Origin: a virus
DNA: 50,824 nucleotides
Strand: one strand, 5' to 3'
Virus record (IMG/VR): IMGVR_UViG_3300009636_000009
Span: 1 to 50,824 of that record
Part shown: positions 1 to 7,981 of the stretch, one piece after another
Position numbering within the stretch: the first letter of the stretch is position 1
Layout of the letters: every line of letters starts with the position of its first letter
Program-made: the position numbers and the translations under genes
The notes under the pieces: generated by a model
Database searches by the model: none
What the model saw: only the letters and a program-made list of their open reading frames with translations
Told to the model about the DNA's origin: nothing

Positions 1-3000
1 GTCGGTAATTGTTTGACCATTACATTGAACAAAATTACTTGGTAAAGCAGGTGTTCCACTCAAATTTTGCAACCAAGCCACTACACAACCAACAGGAACA
101 TCTCCCAATGAACTTGATGCCCAAGAAGCACTTACAGATGAACCACCACCCGGAGCCCACGAAGCACTTAGAGCGTAACTTGAGGAAATTGATATATTTG
201 ACCAAGATGAACTAATAGATGAACTTGCCCAACTTGATGATGTTGCATTTGGATTATCTGTAAATGGAGCATAAGAAGCAGTTATAGCATAACTTGAACT
301 AATAGAAGAAGAAGCCCAAGATGACGAATTACTTACATCGGGCATCGGAGCCCAAGAAGCAGTTATTGCATAACTTGACGAAATAGATGAAGATGCCCAC
401 GATGCACTTAAAGATTGGGAAGCGAATAAACTTGAAATTGATGAAGTAGCTAGATTTGCATTGGTGATATTACCAGTCCAAATTCCATCTGCTAACATAT
501 TATTTTGCCAATCTATTGATGGAACATAGAAAGTTTTACCAAATCCATTCGTTACATTTATCCATTGAAGTGAAGCCGGCAATTTAGAAGATGTCCAATT
601 GATACCATCTGAGCTATATGATGAGGTTGCAGTATTGATTGTGACAGCTACAAATTTTCCATTTCCATAGGTAACACTACTCCAAAACAGTGAAGCAGGC
701 ATTCTGGAAGATGTCCAATTAATACCATCGGAACTATAAGAGGCAGTTAGAGAATTTCTTGCAACAGCTACATAAGTTCCATTACCATAAGTAACACTTT
801 CCCAGAGACGTGAAAGAGGCATTGTAGAAGATGTCCAATTGATACCGTCATAACTGTAAGCTCCTGAAATAGAATTGTATGCAACTATAACAAATTTCCC
901 ATTTCCATACGTTATATTTTGCCAATTAAGAGAAGCAGGCATAGCAGAAGCAGTCCAATTTATACCATCAGAACTATAAGACCCCGTATTAGAACCTACA
1001 GCGACTGTTACAAATACTCCATTTCCGTAAGCCACACTCTGCCAATTAAGAGTAGCAGGCATTGAAGAAGATATCCAGTTAATTCCATCATAACTATAAG
1101 CTCCTACATTAGAATTATACGCAACTGCTACGAATGTTCCATTTCCATAAGTAATTCCATCCCATTGAAGAGAAGCAGGCATAGCAGAAGCAGTCCAATT
1201 TATACCGTCATAACTATATGAAGATGTAGAGCTGCTATTTGATACAGCTACAAATTTTTTGTTTCCATATGCAGCATATGACCAAATAAGCGGAGCGGGC
1301 ATTATAGAAGCAGTCCAATTTATACCGTCATAACTATATGAAGATGTAAAAGTACTATTTGTAACTGATACAAACATCGATTGACTAGTGGCTAAACAAA
1401 GTAAACCATTACCAGAATCTATAGTTGAAGAAGATATATAACTACAACTTGTTACATTTGTTGGTGTTGGTGCCCAAGAAGCAGTTATAGCATAACTACT
1501 TGAAGTTGAATTGTTTGACCAACTTGAAGTTCCAGTCAAAGAACCTATTATAACACCATTTTGTATATTAGTAAGACCCCAAAGATTTAAAGATGCAGAA
1601 GGACCATTTCCAGCATTGGTTACTTGAGTAAATTGTAAAGAAAGATAACTCGGAAAAATACTACTACCAGTCCAATATCCAGACCCCGAAGATATGGAAC
1701 CATAATTTTGATTATAAAACATATTTTGCTCAGCATTAAACTGAGCTTTTTTTACACTTGATAAGAACCAATCATTTTGAATACCAATATCAAAACCACT
1801 ACAAAATTCATTATAATTATATGAATATTGATGGTAGGGAACTTGATAATATGGTCGTTGAGGATTTGCAATTGCATAAATACCTCCTGCGCAACTAACC
1901 ATATGGCATCCCTCAATAACTATTTCTTGACGAACTGCATCCAATATTGCTGAACCCAAACTGAATACACTGCTTGATGGTGAATATGAAGTTCCAACTA
2001 TATCACCACCACTACCAGTATTATACTGTCCAAATCCACCAAAATCACTATTAACAATTCTAGCATGGTCACAATTCAAATATAATCCTATTGCACCTCC
2101 TGAAAAAATACAATGATTTTCCACAATAAGTGCATTATCTCCACCTGCATCCGCCCACAAACAAATTAAAGAAGGTGGAATATTAGCAGGTACACCCAAT
2201 TGTATAGAAGAACCAGCTACACGACCATTTTGTAAAGAATAAGAATTACCAAATGCACAATTATTAAATTCACATTGATTAAAACCAATAGCATAAACAA
2301 CTGCACATTGTTGTTCCCAACACCAGAATCCGATATCATATGCACTAAAATTTACCCACGCATTATCATTTTGACCCGTAGTTCCAATAGTGATAAAAGC
2401 AGAAGCAGTATTAGGATTACTAGAACTAATTGCATTTGTACCTGTATAAATTATTTGAGTATTAAATTTTCCAGCACCTTCAATGACGTAATTAACAGGA
2501 TAACCCGGTCCTCTAGTGCTATTTGGCAAAGTAATATTTGGAACAGAGAAAGAAATGGGGCTATTACAATTATATGTACCGGGAGCAAATACTAATTTAC
2601 TCCCAACTGGAACACTACCACTCAACAAATCCATATTAGCAAAATTAATAGGGTCATTAATAGCGGCTTGAATCATTGGTGAACAATCACTACCGGAAAA
2701 AATTTTGAAACCACTGCTAGTTCCATTCATATCTACACAATACATTGGCTGTGGATATGCATAGAGATGTATAACAGGTTCAGTAGTAAAACCAGCAAAA
2801 GAAGCAGTATCAGCTATCAAAGCTACATCAGAAACTAATGATAATGATGAAATATTTGCATAAGAGGAAGATATAGCATTGAAAATTGTACCCTTCCAAA
2901 GACCATCTGATAATATTTGATTTTGCCAATCAATAGAAATATTGTTACTATTGTTATTACCATCATTATTTCCATAAACTACATTAAACCAACCAGACAA

Positions 3001-4236
3001 ATTAACAGGCATCACGGAGGCAGTCCAATTGACACCATCATAACTATAAGCTGTATCTGGTGTATCTGCAATTGCTACAAATTTTCCATTTCCATAAGCT
3101 ACACCAATCCAGAAAAGTCCAGAACCAGACAAAGGCATTGGAGTAGAGTACCAAGTAATTCCATCATAACTATATGCTGCAATATCACCACTATCTTCAA
3201 CTGTCACAAATTTGCCATTCCCATAAATTACACTATTCCAACAATATATTCCGGGCATTACAGAAGCCGTCCAATGAATTCCGTCATAACTATAAGCTCC
3301 TGTATTAGAAGTGTTTGGAACTACTACAAATTTTCCATTTCCATAACATACATTAGTCCAATAAATGGGTGGAACTCCCGGCATTACAGAAGCCGTCCAA
3401 TGAATTCCGTCATAACTATAACTCGATGTATTGGACCCATCATACGTAACTGCCACAAATTTATCATTTCCATAACACACAGAATACCATTCAAGAGAAT
3501 CAGGCATTACAGAGGCTGACCAATTTATTCCATCTGAACTATAAGATGCAGTATTAACAAAATTATCTGCAACAGCTACATATTTACCATTTCCATAAGC
3601 TACACTAGCCCAATAAAGTGAAGAGCCACCGGGCATGATAGATGATGACCAATGAATACCGTCATAACTATAAGCTGATGCACTACCATTGGTATTATAA
3701 TATGCAACGGCTACATATTTACCATTTCCATAAATTAAACCATCCCAACCAAAATCACCGGGCATTGTAACAACGTTCCAGTTAATACCATTTAAGCTAT
3801 AAACTGCGGTATGAGAACCCTCTATGGTTGCTACAAATTTACCACTGCTATAAAGATAACTGTTACTTGAATCTATATTTGGAGTACTAATAAAAGAAGC
3901 TGATACGATTGAACCACTAAAATAACTCGCACTAATCGAAGATGATGCCCATGATGCAGATATAGCTGACGTTACTGAAGAAGTTATTGAAGAAGTAACA
4001 TATGTCACTGAGGAAGTAGCAGCGTATGAAGCTGTTATTGCAAAGAAAGAATAAGAAGCAGTTTGATCTTGAGTAACAATGATATTACCAATTGAAGATG
4101 TCGGAATCCCCGCAATAACATATCCAAGACCATCTAAAAAATAAGTGGTAGAACCTGTATCAGCATATCGTTGGACTACATCTTGGTAAGATTTAGAAAT
4201 ATACTGATTGGTAAAATCACGACTAGGAAATTGCAT
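1..4236 (-). CDS. Giant composite tail fibre / receptor-binding protein (3' end outside window)
   Basis: The frame is open from the ATG at 4236 to base 1 with no stop, so 1412 codons are visible and the C-terminus lies outside the window. Architecture by translation: N-terminal anchor with SASWASSS-type linkers (about 1-125); seven repeats of 40-43 residues with YGNGKFVAV and S-x-DGI-x-W signatures (about 125-415); a segment ending SIDWQN..L.DG.W.G; a cysteine- and glycine-rich region of short beta strands resembling a pectate-lyase-like beta-helix (about 490-860); a second block of seven exact 40-residue repeats (about 947-1226) ending in the same SIDWQN motif; alternating SSSYAITASWA linkers (about 1259-1370); and a tail-collar-like start with GDVPVG, AWL and CNGQTITD. 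The DG..W signature is Asp-box/Ycf48-like, so each block probably folds as a seven-bladed propeller. Role in host recognition is inferred. Confidence 0.85.
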   Translation of the reverse strand, partial: MQFPSRDFTNQYISKSYQDVVQRYADTGSTTYFLDGLGYVIAGIPTSSIGNIIVTQDQTASYSFFAITASYAATSSVTYVTSSITSSVTSAISASWASSSISASYFSGSIVSASFISTPNIDSSNSYLYSSGKFVATIEGSHTAVYSLNGINWNVVTMPGDFGWDGLIYGNGKYVAVAYYNTNGSASAYSYDGIHWSSSIMPGGSSLYWASVAYGNGKYVAVADNFVNTASYSSDGINWSASVMPDSLEWYSVCYGNDKFVAVTYDGSNTSSYSYDGIHWTASVMPGVPPIYWTNVCYGNGKFVVVPNTSNTGAYSYDGIHWTASVMPGIYCWNSVIYGNGKFVTVEDSGDIAAYSYDGITWYSTPMPLSGSGLFWIGVAYGNGKFVAIADTPDTAYSYDGVNWTASVMPVNLSGWFNVVYGNNDGNNNSNNISIDWQNQILSDGLWKGTIFNAISSSYANISSLSLVSDVALIADTASFAGFTTEPVIHLYAYPQPMYCVDMNGTSSGFKIFSGSDCSPMIQAAINDPINFANMDLLSGSVPVGSKLVFAPGTYNCNSPISFSVPNITLPNSTRGPGYPVNYVIEGAGKFNTQIIYTGTNAISSSNPNTASAFITIGTTGQNDNAWVNFSAYDIGFWCWEQQCAVVYAIGFNQCEFNNCAFGNSYSLQNGRVAGSSIQLGVPANIPPSLICLWADAGGDNALIVENHCIFSGGAIGLYLNCDHARIVNSDFGGFGQYNTGSGGDIVGTSYSPSSSVFSLGSAILDAVRQEIVIEGCHMVSCAGGIYAIANPQRPYYQVPYHQYSYNYNEFCSGFDIGIQNDWFLSSVKKAQFNAEQNMFYNQNYGSISSGSGYWTGSSIFPSYLSLQFTQVTNAGNGPSASLNLWGLTNIQNGVIIGSLTGTSSWSNNSTSSSYAITASWAPTPTNVTSCSYISSSTIDSGNGLLCLATSQSMFVSVTNSTFTSSYSYDGINWTASIMPAPLIWSYAAYGNKKFVAVSNSSSTSSYSYDGINWTASAMPASLQWDGITYGNGTFVAVAYNSNVGAYSYDGINWISSSMPATLNWQSVAYGNGVFVTVAVGSNTGSYSSDGINWTASAMPASLNWQNITYGNGKFVIVAYNSISGAYSYDGINWTSSTMPLSRLWESVTYGNGTYVAVARNSLTASYSSDGINWTSSRMPASLFWSSVTYGNGKFVAVTINTATSSYSSDGINWTSSKLPASLQWINVTNGFGKTFYVPSIDWQNNMLADGIWTGNITNANLATSSISSLFASQSLSASWASSSISSSYAITASWAPMPDVSNSSSWASSSISSSYAITASYAPFTDNPNATSSSWASSSISSSWSNISISSSYALSASWAPGGGSSVSASWASSSLGDVPVGCVVAWLQNLSGTPALPSNFVQCNGQTITD
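125..460 (-). repeat. SASWA / SSSYAIT linker repeats in fibre gene
   Basis: The minus-strand translation alternates short Ser/Ala/Trp/Tyr units such as SSSWASSSISSSYAITASWA, at least four times with small insertions. Related units occur near the start of the same gene (about 3895-4040) and in the genes at 7346-7900 and 37907-38653. They look like fibrous spacers joining folded domains. Confidence 0.8.
557..1396 (-). repeat. Tandem repeat block A: seven copies of exactly 120 bp in the fibre gene
   Basis: The codons for DGI-x-W recur with equivalent bases near 604, 724, 844, 964, 1084, 1204 and 1324, a constant 120-bp period (40 residues). Adjacent copies are close at DNA level: about 40 bases around 1185-1226 recur unchanged around 1305-1346. 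Each unit carries the YGNG.FVAV strand and the S-x-DGI-x-W turn of one propeller blade. Confidence 0.92.
2990..3870 (-). repeat. Tandem repeat block B: seven diverged copies of 120-129 bp in the fibre gene
   Basis: The same blade signature occurs near 3035, 3161, 3281, 3407, 3530, 3659 and 3788, with spacing of 126, 120, 126, 123, 129 and 129 bp, always a multiple of three. Copies around 3260-3295 and 3385-3420 are nearly identical in DNA. Variable loop lengths contrast with the fixed period of block A and suggest an older duplication. Confidence 0.9.
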
Positions 4237-4249
4237 ATATAACCTATAA

Positions 4250-4849
4250 TTATCTTAAGAAGTTATCTATTCCCTTTAAAATCACCCTAGCATGATAATT
4301 ATATTCTGGATTAGCCTTGAAATATTCCTTTAAGATTTGAATAAATTCTTTTTGCTTTTTTTGGAAATTTCTCTTTTTTATACCAAACTGTTCACAAATT
4401 ATTGCTATTTCTTTTTTTGGAATAAAAACATTAATGCCTTTTCTTTTTGATGGTGAGATAATATCAGATGGGGTTCCCTTTACATAATTTAAAATTGGAT
4501 GTGTTTTAAGTTTAACAAGAGGTTTAAAAGATTGTTTTTGTTCATTGACCTTAACTTTTACAGATGTGTGTTCTTCAACTATAAAATCCGATTCCCAAGG
4601 CTTGAAATAAGTATCTTCCACAATCACTTCAAGATGCATATTACCACGGGTATTTTCATCTAATATTCCTTTTAACCGTTTAATAGGGATAATACATTTA
4701 TCACCATTTAATTGACCATTGAATATCAAGTTTGGTCCAGTAGTTGATTCCACAATCAATCGTGTTATAGAATTTTTTAATGAGGCATTTTTAACATCTA
4801 TCTCACACTCAAAGTTCTCATTTTTATCAGTGTATAATTTATATGACAT
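4250..4849 (-). CDS. Conserved phage hypothetical, beta-rich N-domain and basic C-domain
   Basis: A 199-residue protein without a recognised enzyme motif. Residues 1-100 look like a beta sandwich with alternating hydrophobic strands (LIFNGQL, KCIIPIKRLKGIL, LEVIVEDTYFKPWESDF). The rest is lysine-rich with a helical end containing KKRNFQKKQKEFIQILKEYF. No signal peptide or membrane segment is visible. An AAAGGA Shine-Dalgarno lies a few bases before the ATG. It sits 13 bp upstream of the giant fibre gene and just after the 115-residue gene, so co-transcription is likely. A virion structural or core role is possible from position, but this is inference only. Confidence 0.8.
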   Translation of the reverse strand: MSYKLYTDKNENFECEIDVKNASLKNSITRLIVESTTGPNLIFNGQLNGDKCIIPIKRLKGILDENTRGNMHLEVIVEDTYFKPWESDFIVEEHTSVKVKVNEQKQSFKPLVKLKTHPILNYVKGTPSDIISPSKRKGINVFIPKKEIAIICEQFGIKKRNFQKKQKEFIQILKEYFKANPEYNYHARVILKGIDNFLR

Positions 4850-4852
4850 TTT

Positions 4853-5200
4853 TTATTCCTTTAATTTAATATCAATATCAGAAACAGCTTTTACAACCAA
4901 TTTAATATCATTAGCTGTCACCTTAAAATCTTTCTTCATTTTTTCTTCGTTATACTCAACTCCTTTTACTTTACAAATAAGTTTTATCAACCGCCTTCTT
5001 TTATTTTGCTTTTCTTGGTCTTCACCAGCTCTATACGGACTCCAAGGTTCTTCAAGCCACGGCTGAACCAATGTAGCTGCATCTACTCCCAGTGGATTGC
5101 CAGCTAAAATTTCAGCTACCAACAAACATTCTGACCATTCCCAATTGGCGTTTTTCCATAAAACGTCTGTAAATCCCCATATATAACAAATCTGGCTCAT
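4853..5200 (-). CDS. Conserved phage hypothetical, 115 aa
   Basis: Small tryptophan-rich N-terminus (IWGFTDVLWKNANWEWSEC), then a charged QEKQNKRRRLIKLICKVKG segment and a hydrophobic C-terminal helix. I recall comparable proteins of unknown function from uncultured phages but cannot assign a family. The TATTTATA octamer stands two bases upstream of the ATG on the coding strand (5203-5210), so a transcript starting there would be almost leaderless. It ends three bases before the downstream 199-residue gene begins, consistent with one operon. Confidence 0.78.
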   Translation of the reverse strand: MSQICYIWGFTDVLWKNANWEWSECLLVAEILAGNPLGVDAATLVQPWLEEPWSPYRAGEDQEKQNKRRRLIKLICKVKGVEYNEEKMKKDFKVTANDIKLVVKAVSDIDIKLKE

Positions 5201-5202
5201 AT

Positions 5203-5210
5203 TATAAATA
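5203..5210 (-). promoter_or_regulatory. TATTTATA box directly before the 5200 start
   Basis: Coding-strand TATTTATA two bases upstream of the ATG. One of ten exact copies found just upstream of gene starts in coding sense; a late-promoter element is the proposed reading. Confidence 0.4.
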
Positions 5211-5243
5211 TATTATCCGTTAATCATACATTAAAATTAGATA

Positions 5244-5525
5244 TTATTTTCCAAGATACTTTTTGACCCAAGGTGATAGAGGAAATCTATGAGGTTTTGA
5301 TACTTTTATTATTTGTTCATCTGTGGCTTCTAATGGACTGATTGACCCTCTAAACATAATAAGATACTTATTTTGTCGTTTACCTACAATTATTGCTGGA
5401 AGATTATCAAACCCCAATGGAGAATTAGGTCCTGTTAATGGACCCTTCCCAGTTGTAAGAACAAAATCTCCCACTTTTAAATTTTCACCTTGAAATTCAG
5501 TTAATAATGATTTAAGTTTAATCAT
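5244..5525 (-). CDS. Small probable head-associated protein with LLTE motif
   Basis: A 93-residue orphan. It begins MIKLKSLLTEFQGE, a short amphipathic helix ending in L-x-E, which resembles the T4 capsid-targeting and gp21-cleavage signal. The body is beta-rich (VGDFVLTTGKGPLTG, PAIIVGKRQNKYLIMFRG), reminiscent of a small SH3-like barrel, and ends with basic residues. It overlaps the end of the upstream SWIM-domain gene by 8 bp, suggesting coupled translation. Packaging into the head is inferred from the N-terminal motif and not shown by similarity. Confidence 0.75.
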   Translation of the reverse strand: MIKLKSLLTEFQGENLKVGDFVLTTGKGPLTGPNSPLGFDNLPAIIVGKRQNKYLIMFRGSISPLEATDEQIIKVSKPHRFPLSPWVKKYLGK

Positions 5526-6846
5526 AATAGGTTATATTAAATGGTCCTTGTTTTGCCACATCACCGATTGCTTCAAATAAATTACTTCTTCTAGTCGCTA
5601 ATATTTTTGTTTGTAAATATCTACGCAATGCTGCCAAGTGTTTACATAAGCCTTCACCATAATCATAAGCTGGTTTTGGTTTTCTATTAATACAACCGCT
5701 TAAACTGTCAGGTCCAATATCACTTGCACCTTTTTGAGTATCATTATAAGCAAATCTATACATGAAATCAGGACAACTACAATCAACTTTACACTCTAAA
5801 TTCATAGCATCATCACTTCGTTCTACTCTACCTTTTAAGAATGTAATATGACCTTCAAATGGTTCATCAGTTACAGTGGTTTGTGGACTGGATTTATATC
5901 TGAAATTCCATTGTTCTAATCCCTCTTCAATACTAACAGGAATAGAGCGAACTCTTACATTTGCTGCACGTTCTTTTCTTTCAGGAGTTGTTAAAGCTAA
6001 AAGTTCTTTATAAGTCATTGTTTCTTTAAGAAATATTCCTTCCTGTAACAAATTTTCAATTCTTCCACTCGTATCATCTCTAATTGTGTCACAATTCTTT
6101 TCTATTGCAAAATTCTTCATTGCTTTTATTTTTTGTGGAGAAGGCGGAAATCCTTTTTTATAATTATATGTCAGAATATCACCATCAAAATAACCAACTT
6201 TGACAACTCTAACAAATCCCAATTCATACATTCTATTATAAACACCCACATCATCATAATCACCATAAGATAATTTTTTTCCCATATTCTCTAAATAATT
6301 TCTTGCCCAATTTGCATGTCCTTCCCACGGAACTCTTTGAAACTGTAAATTTGGTTCTAACCAATAATATTCATTCTCTTCTCTTTCGTTTAGAAGAATT
6401 TGTTGAACAATTTCTTTTAGAAGCAATTTTAATTCACTTCTTTTTATCAGTGTAGCATTCTCAAATACAATGAATTTTGGACGCCCAGCGCCAAATGTAT
6501 TAATTAGTTTTTGATAAAGTAATTGTGGTATGTCATCTTCTGATGGCCTTCTATTACCAAATTTTCTAAGTTCATGTGCAGGAAAAACCACAGATATTGT
6601 ATTCTTTTTAGCATCATACCAACCTCTAAAATAATTTTCTCTATCAATACCAAAGTTGATACCATGCGTTTGTCCTTTTTTGTAGCGCAATATGTCATTT
6701 TTATAAATCCAACACCAATTTTTCCACGAAATATCTTCACCATCTTCATCTGACTGTCCTATTGACCAATAAGAGAGAGCCAATGCTTCTTTTTCAGCAT
6801 CTGACATATTATCATGATATGATTCCTTAAAAATAAAATCGGTCAT
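5518..6846 (-). CDS. Modular protein with internal targeting-like motif and SWIM zinc finger
   Basis: A 442-residue protein in at least three modules. Residues 1-130 contain GIDRENYFRGWYD and look like a separate domain. Residues 136-154 (RSELKLLLKEIVQQILL) match the amphipathic motif seen at the N-termini of neighbouring proteins. Residues 155-255 carry YWLEP, HANWARNYL and NRMYELGFVRVV. Residues 275-420 contain MTYKELLALTTPERKERA and a SWIM-type zinc site, CSC at 356-358 and CKH at 401-403 (CxC...CxH). SWIM domains bind nucleic acid or protein in other systems. The internal motif suggests a fusion of two formerly separate head proteins. It overlaps the next gene by 8 bp. Confidence 0.82.
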   Translation of the reverse strand: MTDFIFKESYHDNMSDAEKEALALSYWSIGQSDEDGEDISWKNWCWIYKNDILRYKKGQTHGINFGIDRENYFRGWYDAKKNTISVVFPAHELRKFGNRRPSEDDIPQLLYQKLINTFGAGRPKFIVFENATLIKRSELKLLLKEIVQQILLNEREENEYYWLEPNLQFQRVPWEGHANWARNYLENMGKKLSYGDYDDVGVYNRMYELGFVRVVKVGYFDGDILTYNYKKGFPPSPQKIKAMKNFAIEKNCDTIRDDTSGRIENLLQEGIFLKETMTYKELLALTTPERKERAANVRVRSIPVSIEEGLEQWNFRYKSSPQTTVTDEPFEGHITFLKGRVERSDDAMNLECKVDCSCPDFMYRFAYNDTQKGASDIGPDSLSGCINRKPKPAYDYGEGLCKHLAALRRYLQTKILATRRSNLFEAIGDVAKQGPFNITYYD

Positions 6847-6851
6847 ATTGA

Positions 6852-6859
6852 TATAAATA
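6852..6859 (-). promoter_or_regulatory. TATTTATA box before the SWIM-protein gene
   Basis: Coding-strand TATTTATA ending five bases before the ATG at 6846, in the short gap after the previous gene. Confidence 0.4.
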
Positions 6860-6867
6860 TAAAAATT

Positions 6868-7257
6868 TTAAAGGTTAGTTGGAGTAGTTTTAACTATGGA
6901 ATAATATACATCATTATTTTCACCATAATCATATACATCCTTTACTAAAATTCTTAAAATTTTCTCACCCGGTACATGCCATTTTCCATCAGGTGGACCA
7001 GCATGTTTTAACCCACCAAGACTGGTAGCTGCAAATACATTTCCCTTACTACTATGAAGTATAATCAACAACCCTTTTGATATTGGATGAAAAATTGAAA
7101 ATTGAATTGAATAATCAATAGGTAAACTCTGTACTATTTTCCATAGTTCTTCTTCATCATCAGGTATTAACTTTTGTGGAGTTGGTTCACCAAACTGTTC
7201 TTTAAAAATACAATATACAATCTCTTTAATAAGTTGTTTAAGTTGACTTTGCTTCAT
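6868..7257 (-). CDS. Probable head-internal protein with N-terminal targeting-like helix
   Basis: A 129-residue orphan beginning MKQSQLKQLIKEIVYCIFKEQ, the clearest copy of the recurring helix whose LIKE tetrapeptide fits the (I/L)xE rule for T4 gp21 cleavage. The remainder has a proline-rich linker and a compact alpha/beta domain with LLIILHSSKGNVFAATSLGG. No catalytic motif is visible. The gene stands 21 bp upstream of the SWIM-domain gene and is preceded by a TATTTATA box, so it may head a transcription unit running to 4250. Confidence 0.78.
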   Translation of the reverse strand: MKQSQLKQLIKEIVYCIFKEQFGEPTPQKLIPDDEEELWKIVQSLPIDYSIQFSIFHPISKGLLIILHSSKGNVFAATSLGGLKHAGPPDGKWHVPGEKILRILVKDVYDYGENNDVYYSIVKTTPTNL

Positions 7258-7264
7258 ATTCTAA

Positions 7265-7272
7265 TATAAATA
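7265..7272 (-). promoter_or_regulatory. TATTTATA box before the 7257 start
   Basis: Coding-strand TATTTATA ending seven bases before the ATG at 7257 and just downstream of the terminator hairpin at 7305-7324. A promoter here would restart transcription after termination. Confidence 0.45.
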
Positions 7273-7286
7273 TTCAATTTTTATTG

Positions 7287-7324
7287 AATAAATGCAAAAG
7301 AAAAGAGCCGAAGAAATTCGGCTC
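7287..7324 (-). terminator. Rho-independent terminator T1
   Basis: Perfect 8-bp stem (7305-7312 with 7317-7324), GC-rich GAGCCGAA, with a four-base loop. On the minus strand it is followed by TTTTCTTTTG. It lies 21 bp past the stop of the fibre-like gene at 7346. Its 24-base flank at 7287-7310 is identical to that of the terminator at 8889-8926. Confidence 0.85.
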
Positions 7325-7345
7325 CTTTGTATTCAAATATTAAAA

Positions 7346-7900
7346 TTATTCTGCATTCACTTGAATTACAAAATTATTCCATGATGATAACCCACCTATA
7401 GGATTATCACCATAAGTAGTAGCTTTCCAAAGTGCCCAACTAGCTTCATAACCAACAGTACGATTAGTAGTCCTAACAGTAACAATATTTTCATTAATAT
7501 TCCAAAAGATTTGACCAGTACTGGCACCACCCACGGTTGCTGCGCCATTAATAGTGCTAATATCTAACAATGACCCTGATTGATAACCACTAGTCCCATC
7601 ATTATTAATACACAAGATTCCTACTCCTGTTCTAAAAGGAATAAACGGTAACGAAATATTGTACATATATGGTCCACTTGCAAATGACGCAGTAGTTGTA
7701 TATCTCAAAACAGAGGTTGGTGGTGCCCAAGATGATGACATAGATGAACTTGCCCAAGAACATGAAATCTGTTGTTGTGTTAATAACGTCCAAGATGAGC
7801 TTATAGCATAGCTTGAACTAATTGATTGATCTGCAAATGAAGCAGATGTTAAAACTAAAGATGCTGAAGTATCACATAAATGGATAGATAGATTTGTCAT
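7346..7900 (-). CDS. Small fibre-like structural protein with SSSYA/SASWA linkers
   Basis: A 184-residue protein whose first 75 residues are linker units (SISSSYAISSSW, SCSWASSSMSSSW) like those of the giant fibre gene. The C-terminal half is a glycine-, serine- and aromatic-rich beta domain (TGVGILCINNDGTSGY, GQIFWNINENIVTVRT). No enzyme motif is present. The gene is followed by terminator T1 and preceded by a TATTTATA box at 7935-7942, so it may be its own unit within a two-gene cassette. A short fibre, or a decoration anchored through its linkers, is the likeliest role; this is inferred from composition. Confidence 0.78.
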   Translation of the reverse strand: MTNLSIHLCDTSASLVLTSASFADQSISSSYAISSSWTLLTQQQISCSWASSSMSSSWAPPTSVLRYTTTASFASGPYMYNISLPFIPFRTGVGILCINNDGTSGYQSGSLLDISTINGAATVGGASTGQIFWNINENIVTVRTTNRTVGYEASWALWKATTYGDNPIGGLSSWNNFVIQVNAE

Positions 7901-7934
7901 AATATTTTAACTGTTAAATATAACTTTATTGCAC

Positions 7935-7942
7935 TATAAATA
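7935..7942 (-). promoter_or_regulatory. TATTTATA box upstream of the 7900 gene
   Basis: Coding-strand TATTTATA 34 bases upstream of the ATG at 7900, inside the 81-bp gap after the methyltransferase gene. The spacing would allow a conventional short leader. Confidence 0.4.
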
Positions 7943-7981
7943 TCTAAAAATAAAATATTATTTCAAATTTCTTTCTTTATT

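Noticed and set aside
557-1396. Regular direct repeats that could be mistaken for a CRISPR array
   Set aside because: The 120-bp units are fully coding, in frame and similar throughout, with no repeat/spacer alternation and no cas genes.
2917-3519. Plus-strand ORF of 200 codons rich in Ile, Thr, Ser and Asn
   Set aside because: It lies opposite the blade repeats of the giant fibre; its repetitive sequence is the antisense of block B and has no independent start signal.
1-4236. Diversity-generating retroelement target in the fibre gene
   Set aside because: No reverse transcriptase gene or template repeat with adenine-specific substitutions is visible in the window.
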